Origin: Methylobacterium mesophilicum SR1.6/6
GTDB taxonomy: Bacteria > Pseudomonadota > Alphaproteobacteria > Rhizobiales > Beijerinckiaceae
Direction: 5' to 3'
Assembly (NCBI RefSeq): GCF_000364445.2
Contig: NZ_CP043538.1
Span: 1,557,612 to 1,621,611, forward strand
Length of the DNA stretch: 64,000 nucleotides
A model generated the notes under the pieces. The model made no database searches. It saw only the letters and a list, made by a program, of their open reading frames with translations, and was not told the DNA's origin. The position numbers were made by a program, and so were the translations under genes. Below, piece by piece: positions 55,378 to 63,305 of the stretch; the first letter of the stretch is position 1; every line of letters starts with the position of its first letter.

Positions 55378-56583
55378 TCACGCGCCCACCGGCCACGACC
55401 AGAAGGCGTCGCCTTCGGCCTCCAGGTTGCGGTTGAGCACCATCTTGTGGACCTCGTCGGCCCCGTCCACCAGCCGGGCCTGCCGGGCGTACCGGTAGAT
55501 CCATTCCAGCGGCGTGTCGGTGGAGTAGCCGCGGGCGCCGTTGATCTGGATCGCCACGTCGGCCGCAGCGTGCAGGAGGTTGGCCACGTGCACCTTCGCC
55601 ATCGAGACCTCCTTGCGGGCGAAGCTGCCCTGGTCCAGCGCCCAGGCGGCCTTCATCACCAGCAGGCGGCCGATCTCGATCCGCATGGCGAGGTCGCCCA
55701 GCATGAGCTGGATGCTCTCGCGGTCGGCCAGCCGGATCCCGAAGCCGTGCCGCTCCGCCGCGTAGGCGCGGGCGATCTCGACGCAGCGCTTCGACAGGCC
55801 GAGCCAGCGCATGCAATGGGTCAGACGGGCCGGGCCGAGGCGGATCTGCGTCAGCTTGAGCCCGTCGCCCTCGTTCATCAGGACGTTCTCGGCCGGGATC
55901 TCCAGGCCGTCGAACAGCAGCTCGCAATGGCCGCCGTGCTCCTCCGGCCCCATGATCGGGATTCGGCGGAGGATCTCCCAGCCGGGCTGGTCCCTGTGGA
56001 ACAGGAAGGCGGTCAGCCCCTTGCGGGCGTCGTCGGAGGTCCGCGCCATCAGGATGAAGTGGGCGGCCTCCTCGGCGCCGGTGATGTACCACTTGCGGCC
56101 GGTGACCACGTAGGTGTCGCCGCGCCGCTCGGCCCGGGTCTGGATCATGCCGGGGTCGGAGCCGCCGCCGGGATGAGGCTCGGTCATGGCGAAGGCCGAG
56201 CGCACCCGGCCGTCCACGATCGGCGCGAGCCAGCGCTCCTTCTGGGCGGGGGTCGCAACCTTCTCCAGCACCATCATGTTGCCGTCGTCCGGCGCGGCGG
56301 AGTTGAACACGACGGGCCCGAAGATCGAGCGGTTCATCGCCTCGTAGCAGACCGCCATGCCGACCTTGTCGAGCCCGGCCCCGCCGGTCTCGGGCCTGAG
56401 CTGGAGGCACCACAGGCCCTCCTCCCGCGCGAGGCCGCGCAACCGCGCGAGTTCGGGCAGGCCGATGTTGCCGTGGCCGTCATAGGCGGAGGGGTCCGCC
56501 TCCAGCGGCAGGATGTGCGCGTCCACGAAGGCCGCGATGCGGGCGCGGTACTCCTCGACGCGGGGCGAGATGGTGAAATCCAT
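55378..56583 (-). CDS. Acyl-CoA dehydrogenase, ACAD10/11- and LvaC-like
   Basis: The 401-residue FAD enzyme has the acyl-CoA dehydrogenase fold: the FAD-binding loop AMTEPHPGGGSDPGMIQT, the region RKWYITGAEEAAHF, and GARGYSTDTPLEWIYRYAR. Near the C-terminus, where short-chain enzymes have the EGT-type motif, it has DGADEVHKM (373-381). DGxDEVH is typical of ACAD10/11 and related proteins that act on 4-phosphoryloxy-acyl-CoAs. It is the first gene of the acd-thiolase-SDR-kinase-LvaB-like series and starts 39 bases after mutL. Confidence 0.9.
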   Translation of the reverse strand: MDFTISPRVEEYRARIAAFVDAHILPLEADPSAYDGHGNIGLPELARLRGLAREEGLWCLQLRPETGGAGLDKVGMAVCYEAMNRSIFGPVVFNSAAPDDGNMMVLEKVATPAQKERWLAPIVDGRVRSAFAMTEPHPGGGSDPGMIQTRAERRGDTYVVTGRKWYITGAEEAAHFILMARTSDDARKGLTAFLFHRDQPGWEILRRIPIMGPEEHGGHCELLFDGLEIPAENVLMNEGDGLKLTQIRLGPARLTHCMRWLGLSKRCVEIARAYAAERHGFGIRLADRESIQLMLGDLAMRIEIGRLLVMKAAWALDQGSFARKEVSMAKVHVANLLHAAADVAIQINGARGYSTDTPLEWIYRYARQARLVDGADEVHKMVLNRNLEAEGDAFWSWPVGA

Positions 56584-56622
56584 GGATCGCGGCCTCTGGC
56601 GGGTGCCTGTGCACGGTGAGGT

Positions 56623-58575
56623 CTATCGACGGCCGAACAGTCTCTCAATGTCGGAGAGTTTCAGTTCGATCGATGTGGGACGACCGTGATTGCACTGCCC
56701 GGAATTGGGCGTCGCCTCCATCTCGCGCAGGAGGGCATTCATCTCCTCGGGCCTCAGGCGGCGTCCGGCGCGGATCGAGCCGTGACAGCTCATCCGCGAC
56801 AGGACCGCGTCGAGGCGCCGGCCCAGGGGACCGCCCTCCGTCGCGGCGGCACCCCCCTCCTCGTCGCCGCTCGCCGCCAGGGCGTCGAGGATGTCGGTGA
56901 CGAGGTCGCGCACCGACGCCCCGATCAGCGCCGCCGGTATCTCCCGCACCAGCACGGCGCCGGGGCCGAACGCCTCGATCGCGAGACCGAGCCGGTCGAG
57001 CTCCGGCGCGGCGGCGACCAGGCGGTCGGCCTCCTCAGGGCTCATCTCGACCACGTCGGGGATGAGCAGGCCCTGCCGGGCGATCCCGCCCGCCGAACGT
57101 TCGGCCTTCATCCGCTCGTAGACGAGGCGTTCGTGGGCGGCGTGCTGGTCCACGATCACGAGGCCATCCCGGGTCTGGGCCAGGATGTAGGTCTCGTGGA
57201 TCTGGGCGCGGGCCGCCCCGAGGGCGTGGTCGACGGCCTCGTCGGAGGCCGGGACCGGACGGCTGTCGGCCTGCGGCGGGGCGATCGGCGCCGGGACGGC
57301 GCGCGGGGGCTCGAACAGGGCCTGGGCGGTCTCGCCGAAACCCGGTGCGGGATCCGCGGCAAGGGCCGCCGCGGGCCGCCACGTGTCCGGCTGCCGGTAT
57401 CCCGACGGCGCCGCCACGGAGGGCGTTCCGGCGGCGAAGGCAGGCGGACGCGAGGGCCGGAACAGGCTCGGCATCGCGGCGCCGGTATGGGTCGCCAGGG
57501 CCGGCGCCGCCGGACGCAGGGCCTCGAGGGTCCGCGCCGCGCCGGTCGTGGCCGAGCGGGCGCCGCCGCGATTCAGGGCGTCGTGGATCGCGCTCACGAT
57601 CAGCGCGCGCACAAGCCCGGGCTCGCGGAACCGCACCTCGGTCTTCGCGGGATGCACGTTGACGTCCACGCGATCTGGATCGCAGGCGATGGCGAGCCCG
57701 AGCACAGGATGTCGGTCCGAGGCCAGGGTGTCGGCGTAGGCCCCGCGCACCGCCCCGAGGAGCAGCCGGTCGCGGACCGGCCGGCCGTTGACAACGAGGT
57801 GGATGTAGCCGGCGGCACCGCGGTGATACGTCGGCAGGCCGACATGACCGGTCACCGAGAAGCCCTCGCGGACGAGGGAGACCGGCAGGGCGTTCGCGGC
57901 GAAATCCGGCCCCAGCACCGCGGTCAGGCGGCGCAGCTCGGCGTCGGCACCGGTCTCGGCCGGCAGGATCAGGGGCTGGCCGGCATCGGCCCGCAGGGTG
58001 AAGCGGATGCCCGGCTGCGCCACGGCGAGGCGGCGCAGGGTCTCGGCGATGGCGGCATTCTCGGCCCGGTCCGATTTCAGGAACTTCAGCCGTGCCGGCG
58101 TCGCGGCGAACAGCTCGGTCACCTCGATCCGGGTGCCGCGCTGGGCCGGGGCAGGACGGACGGCGCCCTTCGATCCGGAATCGACCGTCAGGCTGGCACC
58201 GGCCTCGGCGTCGTGTGTGCGGGTAACCAGGGTAAGGCGCGACACGGCCCCGATCGACGGCAGGGCCTCGCCGCGGAAGCCCAGCGTCGCGATCGCCGAG
58301 AGGTCGCCACCGGGGAGCTTCGAGGTCGCGTGACGCTCGACCGCGAGTTCGAGGTCCTCCGGCGCCATGCCGCGACCGTCGTCGACCACCCGGATCAGGC
58401 GGCGGCCGCCGGCCTCCACGGTGACCTCGACCGTGCGGGCGCCGGCATCGATCGCGTTCTCCACGAGTTCCTTCACCGCCGAGGCGGGCCGCTCCACGAC
58501 CTCTCCGGCCGCGATGCGGTCGACGAGGATGGGATCGAGGCGGCGGACGTGCGGCGCTGTCAGGGACACGGACAT
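56623..58575 (-). CDS. mutL: DNA mismatch repair protein MutL
   Basis: MutL couples mismatch recognition by MutS to strand incision. The 650-residue protein has the N-terminal GHKL ATPase (PILVDRIAAGEVVERPASAVKELVENAIDAGA, then DDGRGM and TLGFRGEALPSI). A proline-rich linker covers about residues 340-440. The C-terminal domain has the endonuclease motif DQHAAHERLVYE. The motif means the protein nicks DNA itself, as in organisms without MutH. The ATG at 58575 is the family start. The acyl-CoA dehydrogenase gene follows on the same strand. Confidence 0.96.
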   Translation of the reverse strand: MSVSLTAPHVRRLDPILVDRIAAGEVVERPASAVKELVENAIDAGARTVEVTVEAGGRRLIRVVDDGRGMAPEDLELAVERHATSKLPGGDLSAIATLGFRGEALPSIGAVSRLTLVTRTHDAEAGASLTVDSGSKGAVRPAPAQRGTRIEVTELFAATPARLKFLKSDRAENAAIAETLRRLAVAQPGIRFTLRADAGQPLILPAETGADAELRRLTAVLGPDFAANALPVSLVREGFSVTGHVGLPTYHRGAAGYIHLVVNGRPVRDRLLLGAVRGAYADTLASDRHPVLGLAIACDPDRVDVNVHPAKTEVRFREPGLVRALIVSAIHDALNRGGARSATTGAARTLEALRPAAPALATHTGAAMPSLFRPSRPPAFAAGTPSVAAPSGYRQPDTWRPAAALAADPAPGFGETAQALFEPPRAVPAPIAPPQADSRPVPASDEAVDHALGAARAQIHETYILAQTRDGLVIVDQHAAHERLVYERMKAERSAGGIARQGLLIPDVVEMSPEEADRLVAAAPELDRLGLAIEAFGPGAVLVREIPAALIGASVRDLVTDILDALAASGDEEGGAAATEGGPLGRRLDAVLSRMSCHGSIRAGRRLRPEEMNALLREMEATPNSGQCNHGRPTSIELKLSDIERLFGRR

Positions 58576-58701
58576 CGGCCGCGACGATAGCGGCTGCGGC
58601 GCGCCGTTCCAATCGCTGCGGGTGACTCGGGCAGGGCCGAGAGGCCGGTTTAACGTGTTGCACCATCTGCAGGTACGGATGGAGCGTCGAACAACCGCGC
58701 C

Positions 58702-58813
58702 GTCATTCCGGAACGCCGCAGGCGAGCCCGGAATCCAGAACCGTCGACCGAGCCGTTTCGAGTTCGCGGCGCGGGTCTAGATTCCGGGCCCTACTCCGCA
58801 GTCCCGGAATGAC
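58702..58813. repeat. Imperfect palindromic repeat element (about 112 bases)
   Basis: Outer arms GTCATTCCGG (58702-58711) and CCGGAATGAC (58804-58813) and inner arms GCCCGGAATC (58727-58736) and GATTCCGGGC (58780-58789) are inverted copies. The pattern of GTCATTCC...GAATGAC ends with GGATTCCGGGC-like inner arms resembles dispersed intergenic palindromes of alphaproteobacteria. It lies between mutL and a small hypothetical gene (308 gene-free bases). Only one copy was seen in this window. Confidence 0.7.
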
Positions 58814-58883
58814 TGGGTACAAGCCCGCCCCGCCTCGAACGGGCTTCGACCGGAGTTTCTATTCCTGGTGATCCGTGGAGCGC

Positions 58884-59237
58884 TCAGGCGCGCCTTGCGG
58901 AGCCGCCGAGGGAGATCCGGCTCGCGCTGCCGCGGGTGCCGTGGCTGGGCGACGCGTAGGGGCGGCGCGACAGGTCGTAGAGGACGTTGCCGACGAGACC
59001 CGCGGCCCGGCGCAGGGTCGCGCCCTCGCACGTGGCGGCCACGCGGATCCCGATTTCGTGGGTGTGGCTGCGGCCGTAGAGCCAGACGGCGAGCCGCGCC
59101 CGCGTCGCCTCCGGGATGCCGTCCAGCAGGTAGGCGGCGCCGTCGGGATCGGACCGCATCAGCCGGCCTACCGTCTCCGGCGGCACCGGGCAGTCGAGGG
59201 CGGGATCGTCGATGCTGAGCGCGCGAGCCTTCGTCAT
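58884..59237 (-). CDS. Conserved hypothetical protein
   Basis: The 117-residue protein has no membrane segment or signal peptide. The central segment ARLAVWLYGRSHTHEIGIRVAATC and RRAAGLVGNVLYDLSRRP looks like a folded helical domain, and the tail is rich in Ser, Arg and Gly. The ATG at 59237 is preceded by a weak ribosome-binding site. I do not recognise the family. It is flanked by the palindromic repeat and the ABC-transporter operon. Confidence 0.65.
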   Translation of the reverse strand: MTKARALSIDDPALDCPVPPETVGRLMRSDPDGAAYLLDGIPEATRARLAVWLYGRSHTHEIGIRVAATCEGATLRRAAGLVGNVLYDLSRRPYASPSHGTRGSASRISLGGSARRA

Positions 59238-59326
59238 GGAGGCACCTGACCGTTCTGAAATCCCAGGTTGAACGGCCTTGGTTAACGAACGGTGACCGGG
59301 CGCGCGGCCCGGCCGAGAAGGCCGCC

Positions 59327-60313
59327 TCAGAGGGGCTTGCGGATCAGCCGGGCGATCAGGCCGACGATGCCCTCGCGGAACAGCAGCACGCAGAGCACGA
59401 AGACGCAGCCCTGGATGATCGTCACCCAGGCGCCGAACTGCGCGAGATACGTCTCCATCGTGACGATCACCAGCGCGCCGACGATCGGTCCGAACACCGT
59501 GCCCATGCCGCCGACGAGGGTCATCAGCACCACCTCGCCCGACATCGACCAGTGCACGTCGGTGAGCGAGGCCAGCTGGAACACGATCGCCTTCGTCGAG
59601 CCGGCGAGCCCCGCGAGCGTCGCCGAGAGGACGAAGACCGCGAGCTTGTACTGGCTCGCCCGGTAGCCCAGCGAGATCGCCCTCGGTTCGTTGTCGCGGA
59701 TCGCCTTCAGCACCTGCCCGAAGGGCGAGTGGATGATCCGGTAGATGAGCAGCATCCCGGCCATGAAGATGACCGCCACGACGGCGTACATGGCCCGGTC
59801 GTCGGCGAGGCTGATCGTGCCGAACAGCGCGCCGCGCGGCACCGCCTGGATGCCGTCCTCGCCGCCGGTGAACTTCGCCTGGAGGGAGAAGAAGAACACC
59901 ATCTGGGCCAGCGCCAGGGTGATCATCGAGAAGTAGATGCCCTGGCGTCTGATCGCCAGCGCGCCGAAGACGAGCCCCAGCAGGGCCGCCGTCACCGTGC
60001 CGGTGAGGATCGCCAGTTCAGGCGTGAAGCCGAGGCTTTTCGCCGTGTAGGCGCAGAGATAGCTCGCCATGCCGAAATAGGCGGCGTGGCCGAAGGAGAG
60101 CAGGCCGCCGTAGCCGAGAAGCAGGTTGAAGGCGAGCGCGAACAGCGCGAAGCACAGCACCTTCATCAGGTAGACGGGATACAGGACGAGGGGCGCCACG
60201 ATCAGCAGGACGGCGATGCCGACGAAGATCAGGCGGTGGAGCGCCTTGTCGTCCCGGGTCGTCGGCAGCGCGGCGGCGATCGGGGCGGCGTCGAGGGCGG
60301 CGGTGTCGGCCAT
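59327..60313 (-). CDS. livM: Branched-chain amino-acid-type ABC transporter permease (LivM)
   Basis: The 328-residue inner-membrane protein has about nine membrane segments. Typical LivM stretches are LLLGYGGLLSFGHAAYFGMASYL, the conserved GLxFGxLAIRRQGIYFSMITLALAQM-like region (LVFGALAIRRQGIYFSMITL) and LAGLAGSTKAIVF. It forms the channel together with LivH. It is the last gene of the livG-F-K-H-M operon; the stop is followed by 89 bases before the hypothetical gene. Transported substrate may be a branched-chain amino acid, amide or related compound. Confidence 0.93.
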   Translation of the reverse strand: MADTAALDAAPIAAALPTTRDDKALHRLIFVGIAVLLIVAPLVLYPVYLMKVLCFALFALAFNLLLGYGGLLSFGHAAYFGMASYLCAYTAKSLGFTPELAILTGTVTAALLGLVFGALAIRRQGIYFSMITLALAQMVFFFSLQAKFTGGEDGIQAVPRGALFGTISLADDRAMYAVVAVIFMAGMLLIYRIIHSPFGQVLKAIRDNEPRAISLGYRASQYKLAVFVLSATLAGLAGSTKAIVFQLASLTDVHWSMSGEVVLMTLVGGMGTVFGPIVGALVIVTMETYLAQFGAWVTIIQGCVFVLCVLLFREGIVGLIARLIRKPL

Positions 60314-60334
60314 GGGGTGTGCCTCAGTTCGCGG

Positions 60335-61222
60335 TCAGGCCGTGCGCCCGAACAGGCCGGCGGGTTTGACGAGCAGCACCAGCACCATGATCACGAAGAT
60401 CACGGTGGCCGACGCCTCCGGATAGAACACCTTGGTCAGACCCTCGACGAGGCCGAGGGTGAAGCCCGTGATCACCGAGCCGATGATCGAGCCCATGCCG
60501 CCGATCACCACCACGGCGAAGACCACGATGATGATGTCGGCACCCATGTTTGGGTTCACCGAGTAGATCGGCGCGGCCAGCACGCCGGCGAAGCCCGCCA
60601 GCGCGACCCCGAAGCCGTAGGTCAGCGTCAGGAACAGCGGCACGTTCACCCCGAAGGCCTGGACGAGCGTCGGGTTCTCGGTGGCCGCCCGGAGATAGGC
60701 GCCGAGCTTGGTCTTCTCGATCACAAGCCAGGTGGCGATGCAGACGGTGAGCGAGGCCACCACCACCCAGGCCCGGTAGTTCGGCAGGAACATGAACGGC
60801 AGGCGCTGGCCGCCGGACAGCTCGGCCGGGATCGCGTAGGGCAGGCCCGAGACGCCGTACTGGTTGCGGAACAGGCCCTGGATGATCAGGGCCAGTCCGA
60901 AGGTCAGCAGCAGGCCGTAGAGGTGGTCGAGCTTGTAGAGCCGGGCGATCAGAACCCGTTCGAGCAGGATGCCGAAGGCACCGACCACGAGGGGCGCCAG
61001 TCCCAGGGCCCACCAGTAGCCGAGGCCCACGTAGGTGAGCAGCATCCAGGCCACGAACGCGCCCATCATGTAGAGCGCGCCGTGGGCGAAGTTGATGATG
61101 TTCAGGAGCCCGAAGATGATGGCGAGCCCCAGCGACAGGATCGCGTAGAACGAGCCGTTGATCAGGCCGAGCAGCAATTGCCCGAACAGGGCCTGCGTCG
61201 GCACACCGAAGATCGTCGTCAT
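60335..61222 (-). CDS. livH: Branched-chain amino-acid-type ABC transporter permease (LivH)
   Basis: The 295-residue protein has about eight membrane segments and the LivH pattern GLINGSFYAILSLGLAIIFGLLNIINFAHGALYMMGAF (about 15-50). AFGVNVPLFLTLTYGFGVALAGFAGVL and GGMGSIIGSVITGF follow. It pairs with LivM to form the translocation path. It is 21 bases upstream of livM and 28 bases downstream of the substrate-binding protein gene. Confidence 0.94.
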   Translation of the reverse strand: MTTIFGVPTQALFGQLLLGLINGSFYAILSLGLAIIFGLLNIINFAHGALYMMGAFVAWMLLTYVGLGYWWALGLAPLVVGAFGILLERVLIARLYKLDHLYGLLLTFGLALIIQGLFRNQYGVSGLPYAIPAELSGGQRLPFMFLPNYRAWVVVASLTVCIATWLVIEKTKLGAYLRAATENPTLVQAFGVNVPLFLTLTYGFGVALAGFAGVLAAPIYSVNPNMGADIIIVVFAVVVIGGMGSIIGSVITGFTLGLVEGLTKVFYPEASATVIFVIMVLVLLVKPAGLFGRTA

Positions 61223-61250
61223 GGGCTCCCCTCCGTGCCGCGACCGGCGC

Positions 61251-62468
61251 TCAACCCTTCACGAGGGGGCAGTTGCCTTCGTTGAGCGGGCGGAAGACCT
61301 GATCGCCGGGGATGGTCTCGAGCTTCTTGTAGAGGTCCCACTCGCCCTTCGACTCGGCGGGCTTCTTGACCTCGAACAGGTACATGTCGTGGATCTTGCG
61401 CCCGTCGGCGCGGATCACGCCCTTGCCGAACAGCGGGTCGTCGGTCGGCATCGCCTTCATCTTGGCGACCGTGGCGGCGCCGTCGGCGGTCGACTTCAGC
61501 TCGGCCACCGCCTTCAGATAGTGGAGCACGTCCGAGTAGACGCCGGCATGGTTGGCGGTCGGCTTCGAACCGCCCTTCATCTGCTTGGCGAACCGGTCCG
61601 AGAAGGCGCGCGTCTGGTCGTTCAGGTCCCAGTAGAACGGCTCGGTGAGGACCAGACCCTGCGCGACCTTGGTGCCCAGCGAGTGCACGTCCGAGGAGAA
61701 GACCAGGAGGCCGGCGAGCGCCTGCCCGCCCTCGGTGATGCCGAACTCGCCGGCCTGCTTGATCGAGTTGATCGTGTCGGTGCCGGCGTTGGCGAGGCCG
61801 ATCACCTTCGCGCCCGACCCCTGCGCCTGCAGCAGGAAGGATGAGAAGTCCGAGGTCGGGAACGGCGTCTTGACCGAGCCCACGACCTTGCCGCCGTTCT
61901 TGGTGATCACCGCGGTGGTGTCGCGCTGAAGCGTTTGGCCGAACACGTAGTCGGCGGTAAGGAAGAACCACGTGTTGCCGCCGCGCTTCACCATGGCGCC
62001 GCCGGTGCCGTTGGCGAGCGCCACCGTGTCGTAGACCCAGTGGATCGTGTTCGGCGTGCATTGCGGGCCGGTGAGGTCGGCGGTGCCGGCGCCGGTGTCG
62101 ATGAAGACCTTGTTCTTCTCCTTGGTGACCTGGCTGATCGCCAGCGCCACCGAGGAGGTCACGCCGTCCGTGATCATGTCGACGGCGTCGCGGTCGTACC
62201 ATTGCCGGGCGATGGCGGCGCCGACGTCGGGCTTGTTCTGGTGATCGGCGGAGACGATCTCGACCTTCAGGCCGTGCTGCTCCGGCTTGAAATCCTCGAT
62301 CGCGAGCTTCGCGGCCACCACCGAGCCCTCGCCGCTGATGTCGGAATAGGCGCCCGAGCGGTCGCCGAGGATACCGATCTTCACGTTGGTCTGCGCGGCC
62401 GCGGTGCCCATCATCAGGGCTCCGGCGATGGCTGCGAGGGTCGCGGGCCGGGCGATACGTCCGAACAT
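61251..62468 (-). CDS. livK: Periplasmic substrate-binding protein of the Liv-type transporter
   Basis: The 405-residue protein has a signal peptide (IARPATLAAIAGALMMGTAAAQ). The type I periplasmic-binding fold has NVKIGILGDRSGAYSDISGEGSVVAAKLAIEDF at the start of the mature part, then DMITDGVTSSVALAISQV and FFLTADYVFGQTLQ. It should bind an amino acid or amide and deliver it to LivHM; the exact ligand is unknown. The start is either ATG 62468 or ATG 62480 (GGAGG abuts the latter). Confidence 0.92.
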   Translation of the reverse strand: MFGRIARPATLAAIAGALMMGTAAAQTNVKIGILGDRSGAYSDISGEGSVVAAKLAIEDFKPEQHGLKVEIVSADHQNKPDVGAAIARQWYDRDAVDMITDGVTSSVALAISQVTKEKNKVFIDTGAGTADLTGPQCTPNTIHWVYDTVALANGTGGAMVKRGGNTWFFLTADYVFGQTLQRDTTAVITKNGGKVVGSVKTPFPTSDFSSFLLQAQGSGAKVIGLANAGTDTINSIKQAGEFGITEGGQALAGLLVFSSDVHSLGTKVAQGLVLTEPFYWDLNDQTRAFSDRFAKQMKGGSKPTANHAGVYSDVLHYLKAVAELKSTADGAATVAKMKAMPTDDPLFGKGVIRADGRKIHDMYLFEVKKPAESKGEWDLYKKLETIPGDQVFRPLNEGNCPLVKG

Positions 62469-62561
62469 CTTCGTTTCCATCCTCCAACGGCACGGTGGAT
62501 TTGCACCGGCCAAGTATCGGGGCACCGTTTGCTGGCGCGTGTGCGGCTTTTAGCGCTAACC

Positions 62562-63305
62562 TCAGACGCCGAGATAGGCGTGAAGCTTGTCGATATTGGC
62601 GTCAAGCTCGGCATTGGGGATCATGTCGACAACCCGGCCCTGCTCGATCACGAAGTGCCTGTCCGCGAGCGTCTGCGCGAAGCGGAAGTTCTGCTCGACC
62701 AGCACGATCGTGTAGCCCTGAGCCTTCAATTGCTGGATGGTCCGGCCGATCTGCTGGACGATGACCGGCGCGAGACCTTCCGTCGGCTCGTCGAGCAGGA
62801 TCAGCTTGGCGCCGGTCCGCAGGATCCGGCCGATCGCCAGCATCTGCTGCTCGCCGCCGGAGAGCTTGGTGCCCTGACTGCCGGCGCGCTCCTTGAGGTT
62901 CGGGAAGAGCTGATGGATGTCGGCCACCGACATCCCGCCCGGCTTCACCCGGGGCGGCAGCATCAGGTTCTCGTGGACCGTGAGGCTCGCGAAGATCCCG
63001 CGCTCCTCCGGTACGTAGCCGAGCCCCAGGCGGGCGATGTTGCGCGAGGCCATCCTGATCGTCTCGACGCCGTCGTAGACGATTGAGCCGGCCCGCTTGC
63101 CGAGGATGCCGATGATCGCCCGGAGCGTCGTGGTCTTGCCGGCGCCGTTGCGGCCGAGCAGTGTGATCACCTCACCGGCGCGCACGTCGATGTCGATGCC
63201 GTGGAGGACGTGGCTCTCGCCGTACCAGCCCTCCAGCCCGCGGACGGTGAGGAGGGAACCGGTCGCGGAGGCCGGCGTGACCGTCTTCAGCGCCGCCTCA
63301 GGCAT
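62562..63305 (-). CDS. livF: Branched-chain amino-acid-type ABC transporter ATP-binding protein (LivF)
   Basis: The 247-residue ATPase has Walker A GRNGAGKTT, the signature KLSGGEQQMLAIGRIL and Walker B LILLDEPTEGL, with the LivF ending HLHAYLGV-like (KLHAYLGV). An N-terminal extension of about 18 residues precedes the core. It overlaps the livG stop by 8 bases. It drives transport together with LivG. Confidence 0.95.
   Translation of the reverse strand: MPEAALKTVTPASATGSLLTVRGLEGWYGESHVLHGIDIDVRAGEVITLLGRNGAGKTTTLRAIIGILGKRAGSIVYDGVETIRMASRNIARLGLGYVPEERGIFASLTVHENLMLPPRVKPGGMSVADIHQLFPNLKERAGSQGTKLSGGEQQMLAIGRILRTGAKLILLDEPTEGLAPVIVQQIGRTIQQLKAQGYTIVLVEQNFRFAQTLADRHFVIEQGRVVDMIPNAELDANIDKLHAYLGV

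Noticed and set aside
59268..59290. CtrA-like site (GGTTAACG) upstream of the hypothetical gene at 58884
   Set aside because: Only one half-site is good; the partner at 7-base spacing has two mismatches.
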